From Eucommia ulmoides (taxonomy: Eukaryota > Streptophyta > Magnoliopsida > Garryales > Eucommiaceae): a stretch of 64,000 nucleotides of DNA. This document shows, piece after piece, positions 33,745 to 46,299 of the stretch. A program made the position numbers and the translations under genes. Within the stretch, counting starts at the first letter, position 1. Each line of letters begins with the position of its first letter. The notes beneath the pieces were generated by a model. That model was given only the letters and a program-made list of their open reading frames with translations. It did no database searches and was not told the DNA's origin. Location: contig CM028328.1 of NCBI GenBank assembly GCA_016647705.1, positions 38,974,501 through 39,038,500 of the forward strand. The letters are read 5' to 3'.

Positions 33745-34640
33745 TCCCCAGGTCATATCCCAAAATTTGTATTTTTGAAAAAATATTACTTTATATAAAA
33801 TTTAATATTTTTTAAACTGTTTTATAAATTTATAATATAAATAATATTTAGTAATTTTTTAAACTTAAATATTTATTTTAAAGTGATTTTTAAATATTTT
33901 AAGACTATTATATTATTTAAAATATATTTTTAAGAGTTTTGGAGTATAATTAATATTTTATTTATTTTAAGAGAAGATATTGTGTAAATAAATCAATAAT
34001 ATAAATATTAAAGTGTATTGTTGAAATGAAGAGAGCACATAATAATACATATATATACATATGTTTAAATGTGACACGCATATATATTATTTTAATAATA
34101 ATAATAATAAATTTAAATAAGAGAATGATCAACATATTGGTTTGGAGGAGACATATTATAAATATATTATATATGTGTTGAGTTCCTTTTTTTTAGTGAG
34201 AAGGTTCTATGGGGAAATTTTTATTTTTCGATTCGGATTTTGGCTTCAGATTTCAGGTAAAATTTTCAACTCTTTTAATATATGTATTTAATTTTCCTAT
34301 TGTGTGATTTAGGTTATTATTGTTGTTGAATTTAACTGTTAAATTTCGTAAAATAATTATGATTATGTGGAAATCATGCAAATGTGTTTTATGTGTTGTA
34401 TTAATTAAATGCACGTATTATAGGAGTTGGAGTTCTACTGAGCGTTAGCTCACAACTCCACAATCTTGATTGCAAGGTCGATGAGAACGAAACGGCGACA
34501 GGAATTTTAATTGAATTTCTACTAAGTTGTAATAATTGTATTTGTAAAATTATTAATTCCTGTTGTAAAAATTGAATCGTTAAATTCGATAATTATAATT
34601 GTCGCCATCATATTGTAAAAATTTCCCGAATTTATATAAA
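33745..34640 (+). mobile_element. Gypsy LTR-like fossil piece
   Basis: The sequence GGTCATATCCCAAAATTTG near the left and CTGAGCGTTAGCTCAC (about 34439) followed by ACGAAACGGCGACAGG (about 34488) match motifs seen near the ends of plant chromovirus LTRs. No second copy is in the window. Very AT-rich. Boundaries approximate. Confidence 0.45.
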
Positions 34641-35659
34641 ATAAATATTGACGATTCAAATTTAGTTTTAATTCTCCTTAGGGAGAAACCGCGTGGCGGC
34701 CCTAGGAAACTGGGTTATTACACCCGAACTCCTCGACGGCCAATTGACGCTGGAAGACCCCCATCTGCATGCTTTCTGTTGCTCAACGAAAAGGGATTAA
34801 GATTCATTCACAAACGAACACCAGGCATTACACCTAGCAACATGATGGACCTCTGCTTCTGCCTCCACCATTGCCCTCAACTACTGGAACGCTTTCAACT
34901 GTAGCTTCCAAGCACCCTAAAACATCAAGGTAACTGCAATTCATTGAGATAAAAAGAATTTCGAGCTCTTTTAGATAACATGGTCATTGAAGTCGTCGGT
35001 AAGCTATTATCAGCTACTGAATAAGGACTTATGTATTCTGGTATTCGTCGTCGCGACCATCTCTAAAGCCTATGTAAAGACTCATCGGAAAGAAATAAGG
35101 AAGATGAAATAAGAAGTTAGGGATGAAGAAAATAAGTAATGAAACGCCACTTAAATAGGTGTCCTAGATGAAACGCTAGGAGACGTGCCTCATTAATGAT
35201 GGCAGATGGCATGCTACATTAATGACTAACGAATACAAAGATCACAGAATCCCGAAAGCCTACATGCAGATATGCTTCATAAAGATTGAACCCAGATATA
35301 CCTTGGAAAAGTTGCAACGGGATACACGTTGATCATCCCTACCTTAGGAGTGGCCGAAATCTGGCATGTGGCCAGAAAACGACGAGCTTGGACAGAATCA
35401 AGGTAGGATCCAACCTGGGTCCGTTTGGCTGAAAACTTTACTTGGGAAAGAGTCCAAACATGATTGAAGACAGTCAGATGAAGAGATGGAGCAAAAATAT
35501 AATTTCATTAAAAAAAAAAAAGTATACATACTGGGGGCATACCTCGCAAGTCCGAAGAAGAAAAAGAGGAAAAGTACAAAACTACAACTAAAGACAGGCA
35601 CCCCCTCGGGTCAAAGGTTTTTTCCTCGAGTAGGCCTCTCCTCTATCCTCCCTCTAGCC

Positions 35660-35960
35660 GGTTTACCAGTAGCATGCTCTTGAGCATCTCTCTCACTATG
35701 GAGCTTGGCCCTTACCGCCACTTTGGATTTAGGGGATCGGTAGAGCAATTGCTCTAATTACATGATACTCTCCACGGCATCAAGTACCTTCTGTTGTGCA
35801 GTAGCAGTATTTTGCCTTGACCTCTCAACCTCCTAGAGAGCCTCAGAAGTAGCACACTTAGTTTTCACCACCCGGTGATCTTAATCCACAAGCAGAGACC
35901 TCGCCCCGTTTCTTTCCCGTTCTAGGACGTCGAGTCGGGACATGATCCCCCTCCACTGCT
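35660..35960 (-). pseudogene. Coiled-coil part of the gag-like fossil
   Basis: The minus strand reads SRLDVLERERNGARSLLVD, then a heptad-rich stretch (SRQNTATAQQKVLDAVESI). This family usually ends in a long coiled coil, so the position fits. Confidence 0.4.
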
Positions 35961-36941
35961 CGAGTAGAGTAAAAGAAGAAGAAGCGGCCTATCACACAAT
36001 CAATAGATTGTTAATTGAAGCCTAAGGCAATTATCAAATCAAGAAAAACAAGTATCGTTACCACAACACTCAACTGCAACAAGCTTAGTGCAGGATTGTT
36101 GCTGAACTCCGTAGCTGCTACCTCAACGTCCCTCGATGGAAACACAGCTTAAGCCTATCTCGATGTATCCTATGGGTTGAGAAAGATCTCATCACTAGTC
36201 GAGATCCCCTAAACCCAAGAAGGTTCACCCATTTTTTCCTTTTCCTTCTCGGAGGAAAGAGGCAACCAGAAGAGACTCATTCGCCTTCTTCGTCATCGGC
36301 TCATCACAAATCACAATGCTGATGACTGATTGATGCCTCCTATTGGAAGAGTTGAGACGAGGGCAAGGCACCATTTCCAGGGAAGTCGCGAACGTGACAA
36401 CCACCGCTATCGCTTCCTAGGCAACTAGTAGCAAATCTGCTAGCGCAGAAGATTGAGTTGCATAATCTGAGCATCCTCTAATATTTTTGGATCGACCTCT
36501 AACAACTCTGCATCAATAAAATCATCATCCATTATTAAAGGAAAAAAAAAGTAGCAATACTGAAAAATTAAAGGAAGGGAGGACTATATCTCATTTCTCG
36601 GACGACACGTTCAAAAAATATAACTCAAATCCCGATGAAGAATTGAAATCAGGGGGACCAGTAGCCCCTGCAGGGTAGCAGACAAGAGATGGAACGAGTT
36701 GGAAATAAGAAAAATGAAGTCTCTCTTGACCTCTGTAAGCCTAATGGATTAGTAGCCACAACTTCCTCTACCTTGTTGAGTGCTGAACGGGCAAGATACT
36801 CTACAAAAGAAGAAGAAAATAAAAAATGATATAGTTCACTATAAAAGGAAAGTAAGGGAATGAACTTAACCGGACGTAATGACCACTTCCTCAAAACTAA
36901 GTGGGCCATATCTATTCTCAAGGGTCGCTCTCAAGACCCTT

Positions 36942-37157
36942 TCACCAGGACCTACCTATTCTTTCATCCCCAATTGTTCTCCGGGATCCAAACAATAAGT
37001 TGTTCGCTTTGGTCCAGAACTGATACCAGCAGTCGAACACTATCGCGTTCTTGTCAAGCTGGTAAAAATAGAAGACCAAAAAAGACGAATGAGGTATGCC
37101 ATTCCCCAAGCACAGGACTGTGAGTCCCACCATCAGCCTCCATGCATTGGGCGTCAA
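36942..37157 (-). pseudogene. Gag-like family block (PNAWR ... YQLDKN)
   Basis: The open minus-strand stretch with PNAWRLMVGLTVLCLGNG at its start and VFYFYQLDKNAIVFDCWYQF in its middle aligns from memory with the conserved core of plant gypsy-type gag-like proteins. Fossil. Confidence 0.55.
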
Positions 37158-37599
37158 CTACGGGGGTGCCAACTAGACCTCATGATGAACCTTGCGAAGG
37201 AAAAGATAGAGTGGAAAGCGCACCCTGCCAAGGAAAGCATCAAAATATAAGGTAATGCAATAAGGGACATTAGAGCACGTTCCACGACAGCTCAGGAGCA
37301 ATCAAACGCTTAGTAAAAGGGATGGTAAAATTTTTATACATTGCATAGACTTGAGCGTCCCTCAAATGGATCACAACAAGTCGGGCCTCTGCCCAATTTT
37401 TTTTCTTCATCAATACTACCTCAAGAGCAGCCTCAACTTCAAGAGTGAGAGGGCATCGGGCTTCCACCGGTTCTGCCCTCTCACATCGAGCTACCACCAA
37501 GTCGTCCGACTAGCGACTTCAGCTATTGAAATTCGAGCTTGCAAGTCTCGCAAGGGAACCCTATGAATGTCACATTAACCCTTAGTAGGGGCACCCTGG

Positions 37600-37745
37600 A
37601 CGATGGCCCAACATCAATATTGCTTTTATACACTCTAGACGATAGCTCGGCATCATCATTATCGCTATATACTCTGGATGACAGCCTAGCTTTATTGTTA
37701 CCCCCGTTTCGCAAAGAATAGGATGTAGATCCAAAATCTCTCGCC
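37600..37745 (-). repeat. Short tandem coding repeat (SSRVY)
   Basis: On the minus strand three units read ARLSSRVYSDNDDAE, LSSRVYKSNIDVG and PSSRVPLL, about 45 bases each. At DNA level TCTAGAGTGTATA-like words recur. Confidence 0.5.
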
Positions 37746-38979
37746 ATTGCAAAATATGCAAACTGGATGCTACGAAAGCATAGAGACAAAGATAATACTC
37801 AAAAGAATGAAACAGAAGAGTTCACAAACACCTCCATTTGAAAGGGTCGAACACAACTCCCTATCATTCGTCATTCGAGAAGTTGAATTGACCTACCGTT
37901 GAATTCAGTCACACGGTAGTTAATGCCCAACACTCCTAAAAGACAAAAAACTACAACAATAGGCCACCACCAGTGCATTGACAGGGCACAACCCTTGAAG
38001 AGACGACATACACCGAATCCTCACGGAATATCCAAATATTCCCAAGGAACGAAATCATTCACCTTTGGGAATTGCGGGAATGTGATGAGAGAAAATTCGG
38101 TCAAAAGCTACAAGGGTACTATATGTCCTCAAACACACGATCGATCTGAAAACTCCAGAATCGACCGGTCAGACGAGCCCAACTCTACACCAGCTCCAAG
38201 TCTCTATACCCACTTCGGGTATTTTCTTTTAGGACATGAGCATCATTACGCTCCCGCTCTAAAGGCAGTCAGAGCCGTCTCTCCCATAAAAGAAAGTATC
38301 GTTGCAATAACGATCCTACAATCTTCGTCTTCTATCCAAGCCATCTCTATGGAAATAAGACCAAGATTCGTGCCATTACCATATCATTATCCAGAGAATC
38401 AAGGAACATTTTCCAAACGTGTCTCCTTCCCTCAAATATAAAGGTTGAAATCCTAAAGGTCTTAGGTACATGTTGTTTTACGGTAAGTCTATACTAAGCT
38501 TACGCCGCTTTATGCACTTGCTGCATTAATACACCTTTTCTTAGTAACCTCGATTGATTTTCACATCGGAGGTGCAACGCCGACAAACCCACCCACGATG
38601 CATTATTTTTTAGGATCCAGACCGAGAGACATTGAGAAACCACAACAATCCATTACTCCCCAATCTTACTGTTGACGTCTCCGGTGATCCACTTCCAAGC
38701 ATCATCAATGTTTTAGCATGGAGCGCCTTGTTATAATTTATGATATGCTCAATATTTTACAAGAGAATAGCAAGAAGATCTAAATCATAAGCACATGGTT
38801 GATCTTCCTAAAACAACATTTGAATTCAATATTATTTCATTGGTGTAATTTTTATTTTATTTTTGACATTTTTAATTTTTGGAAGGTCAAGTTTGTGTCA
38901 TCATGTGCTTGTATTACCATTTGGATCTATTTTGTTGAGATTCTCTTTAAAAATTGTTTATTTGTACTATTATGTTTAC

Positions 38980-39926
38980 CACTATACAAAAAATACGGTA
39001 GTCAGTAAATGTAAAATATTTACAAGCTAAATCTTCACTCGCCACTAAATGTAAAAATAACTATTTTAATTTTTTTTAATTTTTAGTAGTATTTAAAATT
39101 TCCACAATACAAAAAATTTAATAGCCGGTAAATGTGAATCGTCATTTTCCACTAAATATGAAATAAATATTAATTGTTTTAAATAGTGGATTTAATTTGT
39201 TGCTATACAAAATTTAAATAGTCTCTAAGGCTTTTAATTTCGCAGCTAAATCATAGCGACTAATTTATAATTTGTTTTTATATCCTATAGCGACTTGTCA
39301 TGACTAAAAAATTTCCCCAAAAACTTGTGCGGCCTTAGCATTATTCCACCTTGTTGGAAGCGCTAAGTAAATTTAACCAACTCTATCGCTAGCGCAAGAC
39401 TTTAAATAGAGATGGAAGGAATTTAAAAAAGGCAAAAAATTGGGAAAAATAATCTTTTTATATCTCTAGAGAGGAAATACGAGGATGCTAAGCTCTAAGA
39501 GTTGAGGGATGGTTTAGAGCAAATGGGCTCCCCTCCTTATATCGACCTTGGCCTTGAGGATGGATGATCAATATTGATTTGATCCGACAATCGAGATTCA
39601 AGGCCTAGAACCTTCCTACAAAAATATGCTTTCAAAGAATTCTCTAGAATCCCCTACATACATCTATGAATATACAAGGCAATCTACTCTAAACTACCCT
39701 AATGTTCTCTGGAGCCTTCTAGAAATTGGAAAGCCTCATTGGGTTGGGCCTCCTCTTTTACTTGGATTGGATCAAAATTGGACTTGTCCGGGCCGAAGGA
39801 CTTAGGTCGTGACAAACTACGGTATTAGCGACAATTGTATAAATTGTGGCTAAAACATTTAGTGGCTAAAAATTGAGTTGTTAATGGCTAATTAAACTGT
39901 CTCTAAAACTGATTTTTCTTATAATG
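38980..39926. mobile_element. CACTA-like non-autonomous element
   Basis: The left end CACTATACAAAAAATACGG and the right end, reading CATTATAAGAAAAATCAG on the opposite strand, fit CACTA termini. Repeats of TAGCGACTAA, GTGGCTAAAA and related words near both ends are usual subterminal repeats of CACTA. No transposase. A solo LTR sits in the middle. The 3-base duplication is not clear (TAC against AAA). Confidence 0.55.
39296..39814 (+). mobile_element. Solo LTR inside the CACTA-like element
   Basis: 519 bases from TGTCATGAC to GTCGTGACA, inverted at the ends. CACTA-type words (TAGCGACT, TAGCGACAATTG) lie on both sides. Internal words ACTTGTGCGGCCTTAGC and GGTTGGGCCTCC suggest a gypsy-type LTR. 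TSD not clean (CGACT against AACTA). Confidence 0.55.
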
Positions 39927-40529
39927 AAAAAGGAATTGAGATTTCAAATTGTTCTTTATAAGAGTAGTTTTACATACTATTGAATTTTATTGGTTTGAGA
40001 ACATGAAAGAGCTTTTGTAAGAGAATTAAAAAGTATTTTAAGAACATCAAAAAAATGGTTAGATTTCGTATATTGGACTCGGGAAGAACTCGCATCGCCA
40101 ACGAGATTTAGTTACTCATTGTGATCTTAAATCCCTCGTGTACCAATATAACATAAGGTAATCTAATTTGACGTTTTTACTGAATTTTCTTAGAGTTAAT
40201 TATTGTTTTGAAAACCGTCTTAGTTTCATATTAAAAAGAAGCATACTTGATATATATTGAGCTTTCCAAATTAGTTCATTTTTTGTATCATATGAACTAT
40301 ATTGATTATATCTCATACGTGATTATTTGCGTACCTGTTTGTACATATCATATTGTTTGTACACGCACTTCTGTAAACACCTAATGAGTCAATATAGGGT
40401 GTATTGGTCTATAAGTGATTGGTAGAAGCTTTGAGGGCTAGTGCACTAAAACTAACAATGAAATAAATTCAACTTGTGAGGGTGTGAACTGTAACTTGAA
40501 GCTGGGTATTGGTTTAAATAATAGAACTA

Positions 40530-40705
40530 TAGCAAGATATAAATGTCACTTATCTCGTGGGAGATTGTAGCAAGACATAAACGTAGTTTTATGTGAATTG
40601 TAGAGAAGTATAAAAGTAGCTTACATTGTGAGAGAGTGGCAAAGAATAAATATAGATTACCTTGTGAGAGAGTAGCAATATATAAATGTACCTTATCTTT
40701 TGAGT
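40530..40705 (+). repeat. Degenerate tandem repeat in the LTR, unit about 40 bases
   Basis: Four to five units of the form GCAAGATATAAATGT ... CTTATCTCGTGGGAGAG-like words (40530, 40566, 40605, 40646, 40674). Confidence 0.6.
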
Positions 40706-41037
40706 GTAACAGTTTAATCTTTATCAGGAAAGAAGATATAAAATACTAGAGGATTAGAAAGCTCCGAAAGAGATCGAGAGAATAGATATAGGTAAGAAGG
40801 GACCTTGGTCGAACTAGTATAAATCTATGTGTCTACAATGTCACTATCTCAATCTTTATCTATGTGCTTGTGCCTTTATTGTTTACTTATATATTCCACT
40901 GCAACTCTTTAACACTTATAATTCATTACTAAATTGCTTAGGAGTATTTTAAAGCGTAAATTAAAAGAAAGTAAAAACTTGTAAGTTATTTTCACTACTA
41001 AATTAAAAACCCCTTCTCTTGGTTAGACTTGGACCAA

Positions 41038-41056
41038 ATATTTGTACTAAAGCTCA
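41038..41056 (+). other. Primer-binding site, decayed
   Basis: ATATTTGTACTAAAGCTCA follows the LTR end and resembles ATTTGGTATCAGAGCTC. Confidence 0.45.
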
Positions 41057-41099
41057 ATTACTTATAGGATTAAAATCCATAACAATTCAATCCATTATA

Positions 41100-41365
41100 A
41101 ATAACTCATCATTCACATTGCTTGTAGGGCAGTCCATGCATAGGCAACCATTGTTTACTAGAGATAACTATGTATTCGGGAAGGCCAAAATGATAATGTT
41201 CCTACAAGCGACAAACTATAAGGTTTGGCGAGTAATTAGGAACGATTAATATACTTCTAGGAAGATCATAGACTCATGTGAGATCAAAATATCATACTAG
41301 GAGTATAATGAGACTGATATCAAGTTATTATCATTATTTCACCTATGGTTTTTATTCATGCCATG
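41100..41365 (+). pseudogene. gag N-terminal part of the plus-strand fossil
   Basis: Reads MHRQPLFTRDNYVFGKAKM and FLQATNYKVWRVI, the opening block of Sirevirus gag, followed by the EYNETDIKLLSL block at about 41305-41340. Confidence 0.6.
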
Positions 41366-41896
41366 AAAAGAGTTCATGTAAGCTTTTATCTCTTCTAAAT
41401 GATTTGAGACAAATAGTCAATGAGAAACGATCCAAAAATCAGGAGAGTCATTAAGTTCTAGGCCAAAGGGAAAATGAAAATATTGATGAAACTATCAATC
41501 ATTCTCGACCAAAAGAGAATCAGGAGGTAGTTGAAGTAATTGGGGAGGATGAAGCGGTTACGAACTTTGAGAAAAGTAGTTTTGAAGCTATTGTAGAAGA
41601 TGGGCATCAATCTAACCTTTCTCCTAATAGTATGGTCCCTGATCAAAATCCTAATGCCCGATTGGGGAACATAGCAGAGGTAAAGAAATTATTTATGCCA
41701 TACAAATCTTTGGGGACAAGAAAGAGTCAGTTCCTATCACAGAGGTTGTATTTAGCAATATGGATTTTTGAAGAATATGAATGTGTGTCCAAGGGAATGG
41801 TTCTGGAGGGAAAAAAAATTCGAATCATGATTTAGATCCAGAACCAAATCCCAAACTTCATCTTTCGCCTAGACGTTGTGGTGAGGCTAACTATTT
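41366..41896 (+). other. Coding-like segment of unknown origin inside the gag region
   Basis: Frames read ENQEVVEVIGEDEAVTNFEK and PNSMVPDQNPNARLGNIAE (about 41510-41680), with continuing text up to SPRRCGEANYF before the minus-strand element. The flank resumes at 49151-49366. It is not gag and I do not recognise it. It may be a further insertion (LINE or captured gene) in the Sirevirus. Confidence 0.25.
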
Positions 41897-43834
41897 TGTT
41901 GGCCCACATATCTACTCGAAGGGGGGTTGAATTGGGTAGTGATACAAATTTAAACAATTAATTATCAAACACACAAATTATCAATTTTCCTAACTAGTTA
42001 TTATCTTGTATTACAGCAAAAACCTATTTAACTAAGTACACAACGAAACTACTAGAAATAACGAAAAAACACACAACGATTTATCCTGGTTCGATAAACT
42101 ACTCTTACTTATATCTAGTTCCTCGAACTCCATAGGGTTTTCGTAATCCATTAATCCTTGATTTCTTTCCTATGTAGCAACCAAACCCTTACAATTTTTT
42201 TCACAAGCTAAAGACTAACTTAATTCTTTTCCCAACCTCAGAATCAAACATTTACAATTTCTCTTTTCACAAAATAAGGAAGAATCCTATCTTTTTACCA
42301 AGTTAAAGATTAACCTAACTCTATTATAGACAAAATCAAACTTCATCCATTTCATAGGCTAGATCAAACCTATCTACCCCGATTAGTTACCGACCTAAAT
42401 ATATCAAATCCACTCACTTTCACAAATAAAAAATATACAAGTTTCTTCCCATAGGAACTTCTATCACCTTAATACAATGTATGATCTATTAATGTCCTGA
42501 TACCACATGATAGAACTACATGGAAAGACAAAACTGATTTTACTCAATTCAAGCACACGGATAAATTAAATTAGATTTCATAAGCAAAAACCGATTTACA
42601 AGATTTTTAGGATATTCTTAATTAAAAATGATTTTTCACATAAAATACATACTAACTCAATTTAAGAATATAACTCAATTAAAGCATATATAATATTAAG
42701 CAAGTAATCAAGAACAATCTCATCGGGATTTTTTTTAGAAGAACGTATTAAACACTCAACCCAGAAATAGCAAGAACGGTGATTTTTTCAAAGCAAAACT
42801 TTTTGTCTTGAATTGATTGTTATTAATTTAAAAATACAGGTCTTATTACATAGATTTCAAATTGTGTCTGTAACGGCTACTTTTCAAAATATAAAACCAT
42901 CTAGGACATTTTATGATATTTTAAGACCCCATACAAAATACTCTTTTAAATCAAATGTATTTAATTTAAAAAATACTCTTTGAAAAGCTCAATTTAGTCT
43001 CCAAAACTTCTTTGATTCAAAATTCTTAAATATAGAAAGTAGTTTTACCAATTAAACTCATAGAATCAATTAATATAAGGACAAATTAATAGAATCTTCA
43101 AAATATGTGATAGATATATGAAATATGGTCAAATTCCCTTAAAATCAGATTTTCTAATGTTCAAAACCATAGGATTTGGGTTGAATATCTAAAAAAACAG
43201 AAACTGTCAAAGTAGACTGAATCTTGATATGTCAGTATCGGACCCCCTATCAGTTAATCGGTCATTTGCAATGGTCTAAATTCTAACTGTTGATACCTTC
43301 TGTCAGTTGTTGATCCTTTCAGTGCTCGACCGTTTTGTCCTGTAGCTCTTTCTCATATATTTTTACAGGCCACTGATCTTTTTAGTCAACAAAGATTTCC
43401 CGTCAGTCGACCAAATGGACCAGAAACTTTCCCCTTCATGTTTTAGAACCATTTTCTTGATTTAACACTTTATGTAAAATATTTAGGATCTTAAATTTAT
43501 TACTTCTTACCATCGCACGTAGAATAATACTCAATTTTACGTGTTGTGTGTAATCCTAATTGAGTTGCATTAAGAGCATAAAAGTATTGAGTTATTTTTA
43601 CCTAAAAAAAAAAAAAAAAACAATGCCCCAAAAATTCTTCAATGACTTCGCTTGCAACCATCTTGAATCTTTTGTAAAATGTCGTCTTTGTAAATCTTCA
43701 ATGATTATTATATTTTACGATTCATTTTTTTCTCCTTTGCTCAAACGAAACTCTAATCTGAAATCACTCAATAAACATATTAGTTTTATAAAATATCAAC
43801 ATTAAATTGTCCATCAAAACATCTAGGGTTAACA
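41897..43834 (-). repeat. 3' LTR of the minus-strand element
   Basis: The minus-strand LTR starts TGTTAACCCTAGATG and ends GGGCCAACA. Palindrome-type words (GGTCGACTGACGG, ACCGATTAACTGA) occur at about 43220-43410. A poly-A run lies at 43602-43620 on the plus strand. Confidence 0.7.
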
Positions 43835-44399
43835 AGTCAACAGTCTTTCTTTGTTTTGTTATGACAATTAACTTTGATGTTTTATCAACAAAATATGTAA
43901 CCACGCTCCCCCTGCATATGGAGGGAGAATTTTTTAACTCATTTAAAACCATAATGAGAAAAATATTTTTAAAAAAAATATGAAATATAGCTCATAAAAT
44001 ATATTTGCTCCAACTTTCTGATTATTTTCATGAATTCATGCAAGGAGAACACATAATTTGAAAAACATCATATAACTTCTCCCCTTTCATCATCACAAAA
44101 AGTGGGGAGGAATGATCAAAACATCTACGTTTAACCCCGAATATTCAAAATAATTACTCTTTTTAAAATTCATCCTTTAACCTTTTGTAATTTGTAAATA
44201 TATTTCTCAAAAAAAAAAAAAAAAAAAAAGCACTAATTTATATCCAAGTTAAAACATCAGCATTTTTTTTATTTAAAGATCAATTCTAATAAACAAATCG
44301 TAAAAAATAATATTTATATAGATCATTATATGGATTACCCTTTTTGGTAATGTTGACTAACTTCTCAGTTTCTTCTTCATCATCGAGAATTGTCACATA

Positions 44400-45060
44400 A
44401 TATTCATCTTCACTTTCTTCTTCTTAACGATAACCCATTGACTGAACATTATTCATATTGAAAATAGTTGTGTCTTTCATATAATATTTTGCACATTTTT
44501 CATCGATTTGAACCAGAAAATTTTGAAGAATGTAGCATATCACACCGCCATAAGGTAGAACACTAGACTCAACATTTAAGTGGTATTGCATGTGTTCAAG
44601 CATCAAAGATGAGAGATCAATTTTGTCCTCGTTTATAAAAACATTCAACATGTATGCATCAAAGTCGGTTACCATAGAGAAATGGATTCCACGAGGGACA
44701 ATATTAGAAGAGATGATGCCCTAAAGTCAACAACTCCTAACTCTGCATATGTTTGCACAATATCCATTTTCTATTGAAACCATGATAGGGAGTTCTTAGG
44801 AACAATCATTCCTATCTTTAACTTTAGAATAGTGGCGAACTCTTTGACACATATTTCAATTCTAATTATATTTACATACAAACAAACCTTCTCCCCAACA
44901 ATGTGAAAATTACTATCGAACAATTTTACCCATTTTTAATAAAACATGTCTTGTTCTTAACAAGAAACTTACTCCACCCCAACTTCTTGAATTTCAACAA
45001 TATATCAATTCCACTGGATGAAAGATAATCAAAATCCATACCCCAAGCCCATACCAATTT
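44400..45060 (-). pseudogene. Passenger reading frame, second copy
   Basis: Homologous to 12270-13560. Minus-strand blocks WVKLFDSNFHIVGEKV (about 44940-44890), KIGMIVPKNSLSW (about 44820-44785), and the open stretch 44675-44424 with KIDLSSLMLEHMQYHL and VLPYGGVICYILQNF match, in order, the blocks with FYSNL, FPYNTLHLL, LDLAHLMIDYMKYHL and VLPYANVLQRVFDYF of the first copy. An acidic tail (EEESEDE) follows the last block, as in the first copy. Broken. Confidence 0.6.
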
Positions 45061-45289
45061 CCTATGACTAAAATCATTTTGATACAGACTTTATTTGCAA
45101 GATTTAAGAACATTTTCTTATCAAATGATTTGCTAGAACTAACCCTAAAATTTGGCGCCGTTAGAGAGACTTTGAAATATCAAACGTACAGGGATGGAAG
45201 TTTAGCCAAGAATACAAGAACTCAAGGAATAGATCTTGATCTTACAAAAATATAATAAGATTGGGAGAGAGAAATCATAAGATAGTAGA

Positions 45290-45605
45290 GATTTCTTCCA
45301 ACCACACAATTCTTCTTCCAAATTAGTGAAATCCTTCTTCGATCTTCACACCATTCACTCGATCTAGCCTTTTTAGATGGGAATTTCATGAAAGACTTAT
45401 GTTTATGAAGGGTTTTTTCACTTAGAGTCTCAGAGAGAATATGAAAGGAGAGGCCAAAATGATGAGCAAAACCTTAAATAGTCCATTTACCCCAAAGTTT
45501 GTCGGTTGATTGAGTATAGAGTCAATTGACTAGCTCTTTTCGTTAAAGGTGTCCCCTTTACTGACCGCCTATTTTCAATCAAGCGGTCATATGGTTGGTT
45601 GACTG
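45290..45605 (-). promoter_or_regulatory. Leader of the second passenger copy, promoter-like
   Basis: Minus-strand order: palindromic words (GTCAACCAACC, AGTCAATTGACT, TCAATCAACCGAC) at 45605-45500, the TATA-like TATTTAAG at about 45474-45481 and a CT-rich leader. It parallels 11945-12269. Confidence 0.35.
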
Positions 45606-46299
45606 GCTGTGCCTATTTTTTAACCATTTTTCTTCTTTTTTTTTTCACTCAGCCTCATTCATTTCTCAATTTGATCCACATAAATAGTCATTTAAAAAAT
45701 TATTTTGTCCCATTAAATTAACACACATAATCAATGAATCTAATTAGTAGAAAAATGAGAAGCATTTGTATCCCTAACAAAATTGACATATTTATGCTTT
45801 GGGAAATTTGACATACCTGATTCATCTTTGGGAGCCATTGGTGTGGGTACCTTACATTGATTTTCAACACGAGTCTCAATTTCCTTTGAATCAACTAATT
45901 GATCATTTAACTGATTCACCTTGATAATGTCTTCCTTTTTGTAAGGAAGTCTTCAAAACATTTTTCAGTAATAATATTTTTGCCTTTATGAGATACTTGA
46001 GATTGATTTATCTTGCTATGATCCACAATGACTTTATACACTAGCTTCTTCTGATTCAGATTTTGTACTTTTCTTCGGTGATAATCATTGATTTGTCTCT
46101 CATACTGAAATTGTGGCTTTCTAAAAAAAATCTCTTTTAAATCTTTGCACATCAAATTGATTCATCCTTCTCAGTTCAGGAAATCTTGCATTTTTCTTTT
46201 GCACATAATTTTCATTCATCTTTCTTGGTCTAACAAATCCATACTTCATATCTACAGAAAAAAAAAAAAAAAAATCTAGGCATCAAATTATTTTTGGAT

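Larger units (their letters stand above)
34641..38740 (-). mobile_element. 'Putative gypsy type transposon' gag-like fossil, minus strand
   Basis: Minus-strand parts in order: GC-richer leader or LTR-like sequence (38740 to about 37800), an N-terminal segment (37745-37520) with repeated SSRVY words, a middle block (37500-37270), the family block LTPNAWRLMVGLTVLCLGNG with FYQLDKNA (37160-37000), an intron-like gap, a short helical block (about 36800-36720) and a coiled coil (about 35950-35660). The PNAWR block followed by a YQL segment is the signature of the Pfam 'putative gypsy type transposon' family, thought to be gag-like. It is broken in many places. No LTR pair or pol was recognised. 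Boundaries are approximate. Confidence 0.5.
38745..41037 (+). repeat. 5' LTR of the plus-strand Sirevirus-like fossil
   Basis: The end (ACTTGTAAGTTATTTTCACTAC ... CCCCTTCTCTTGG) is matched at about 50404-50500. The text CACTCATTG-like TTACTCATTGTGATC and CCCTCGTGTACC (about 40110-40145) is typical of Sirevirus LTRs. The start is only estimated, because the left side is interrupted by the CACTA-like element. Confidence 0.45.

Noticed and set aside
45151-45162. TTTGGCGCCGTT, similar to a gypsy primer-binding site
   Set aside because: It is inside the leader and passenger region of the minus-strand copia element, with no LTR end next to it.
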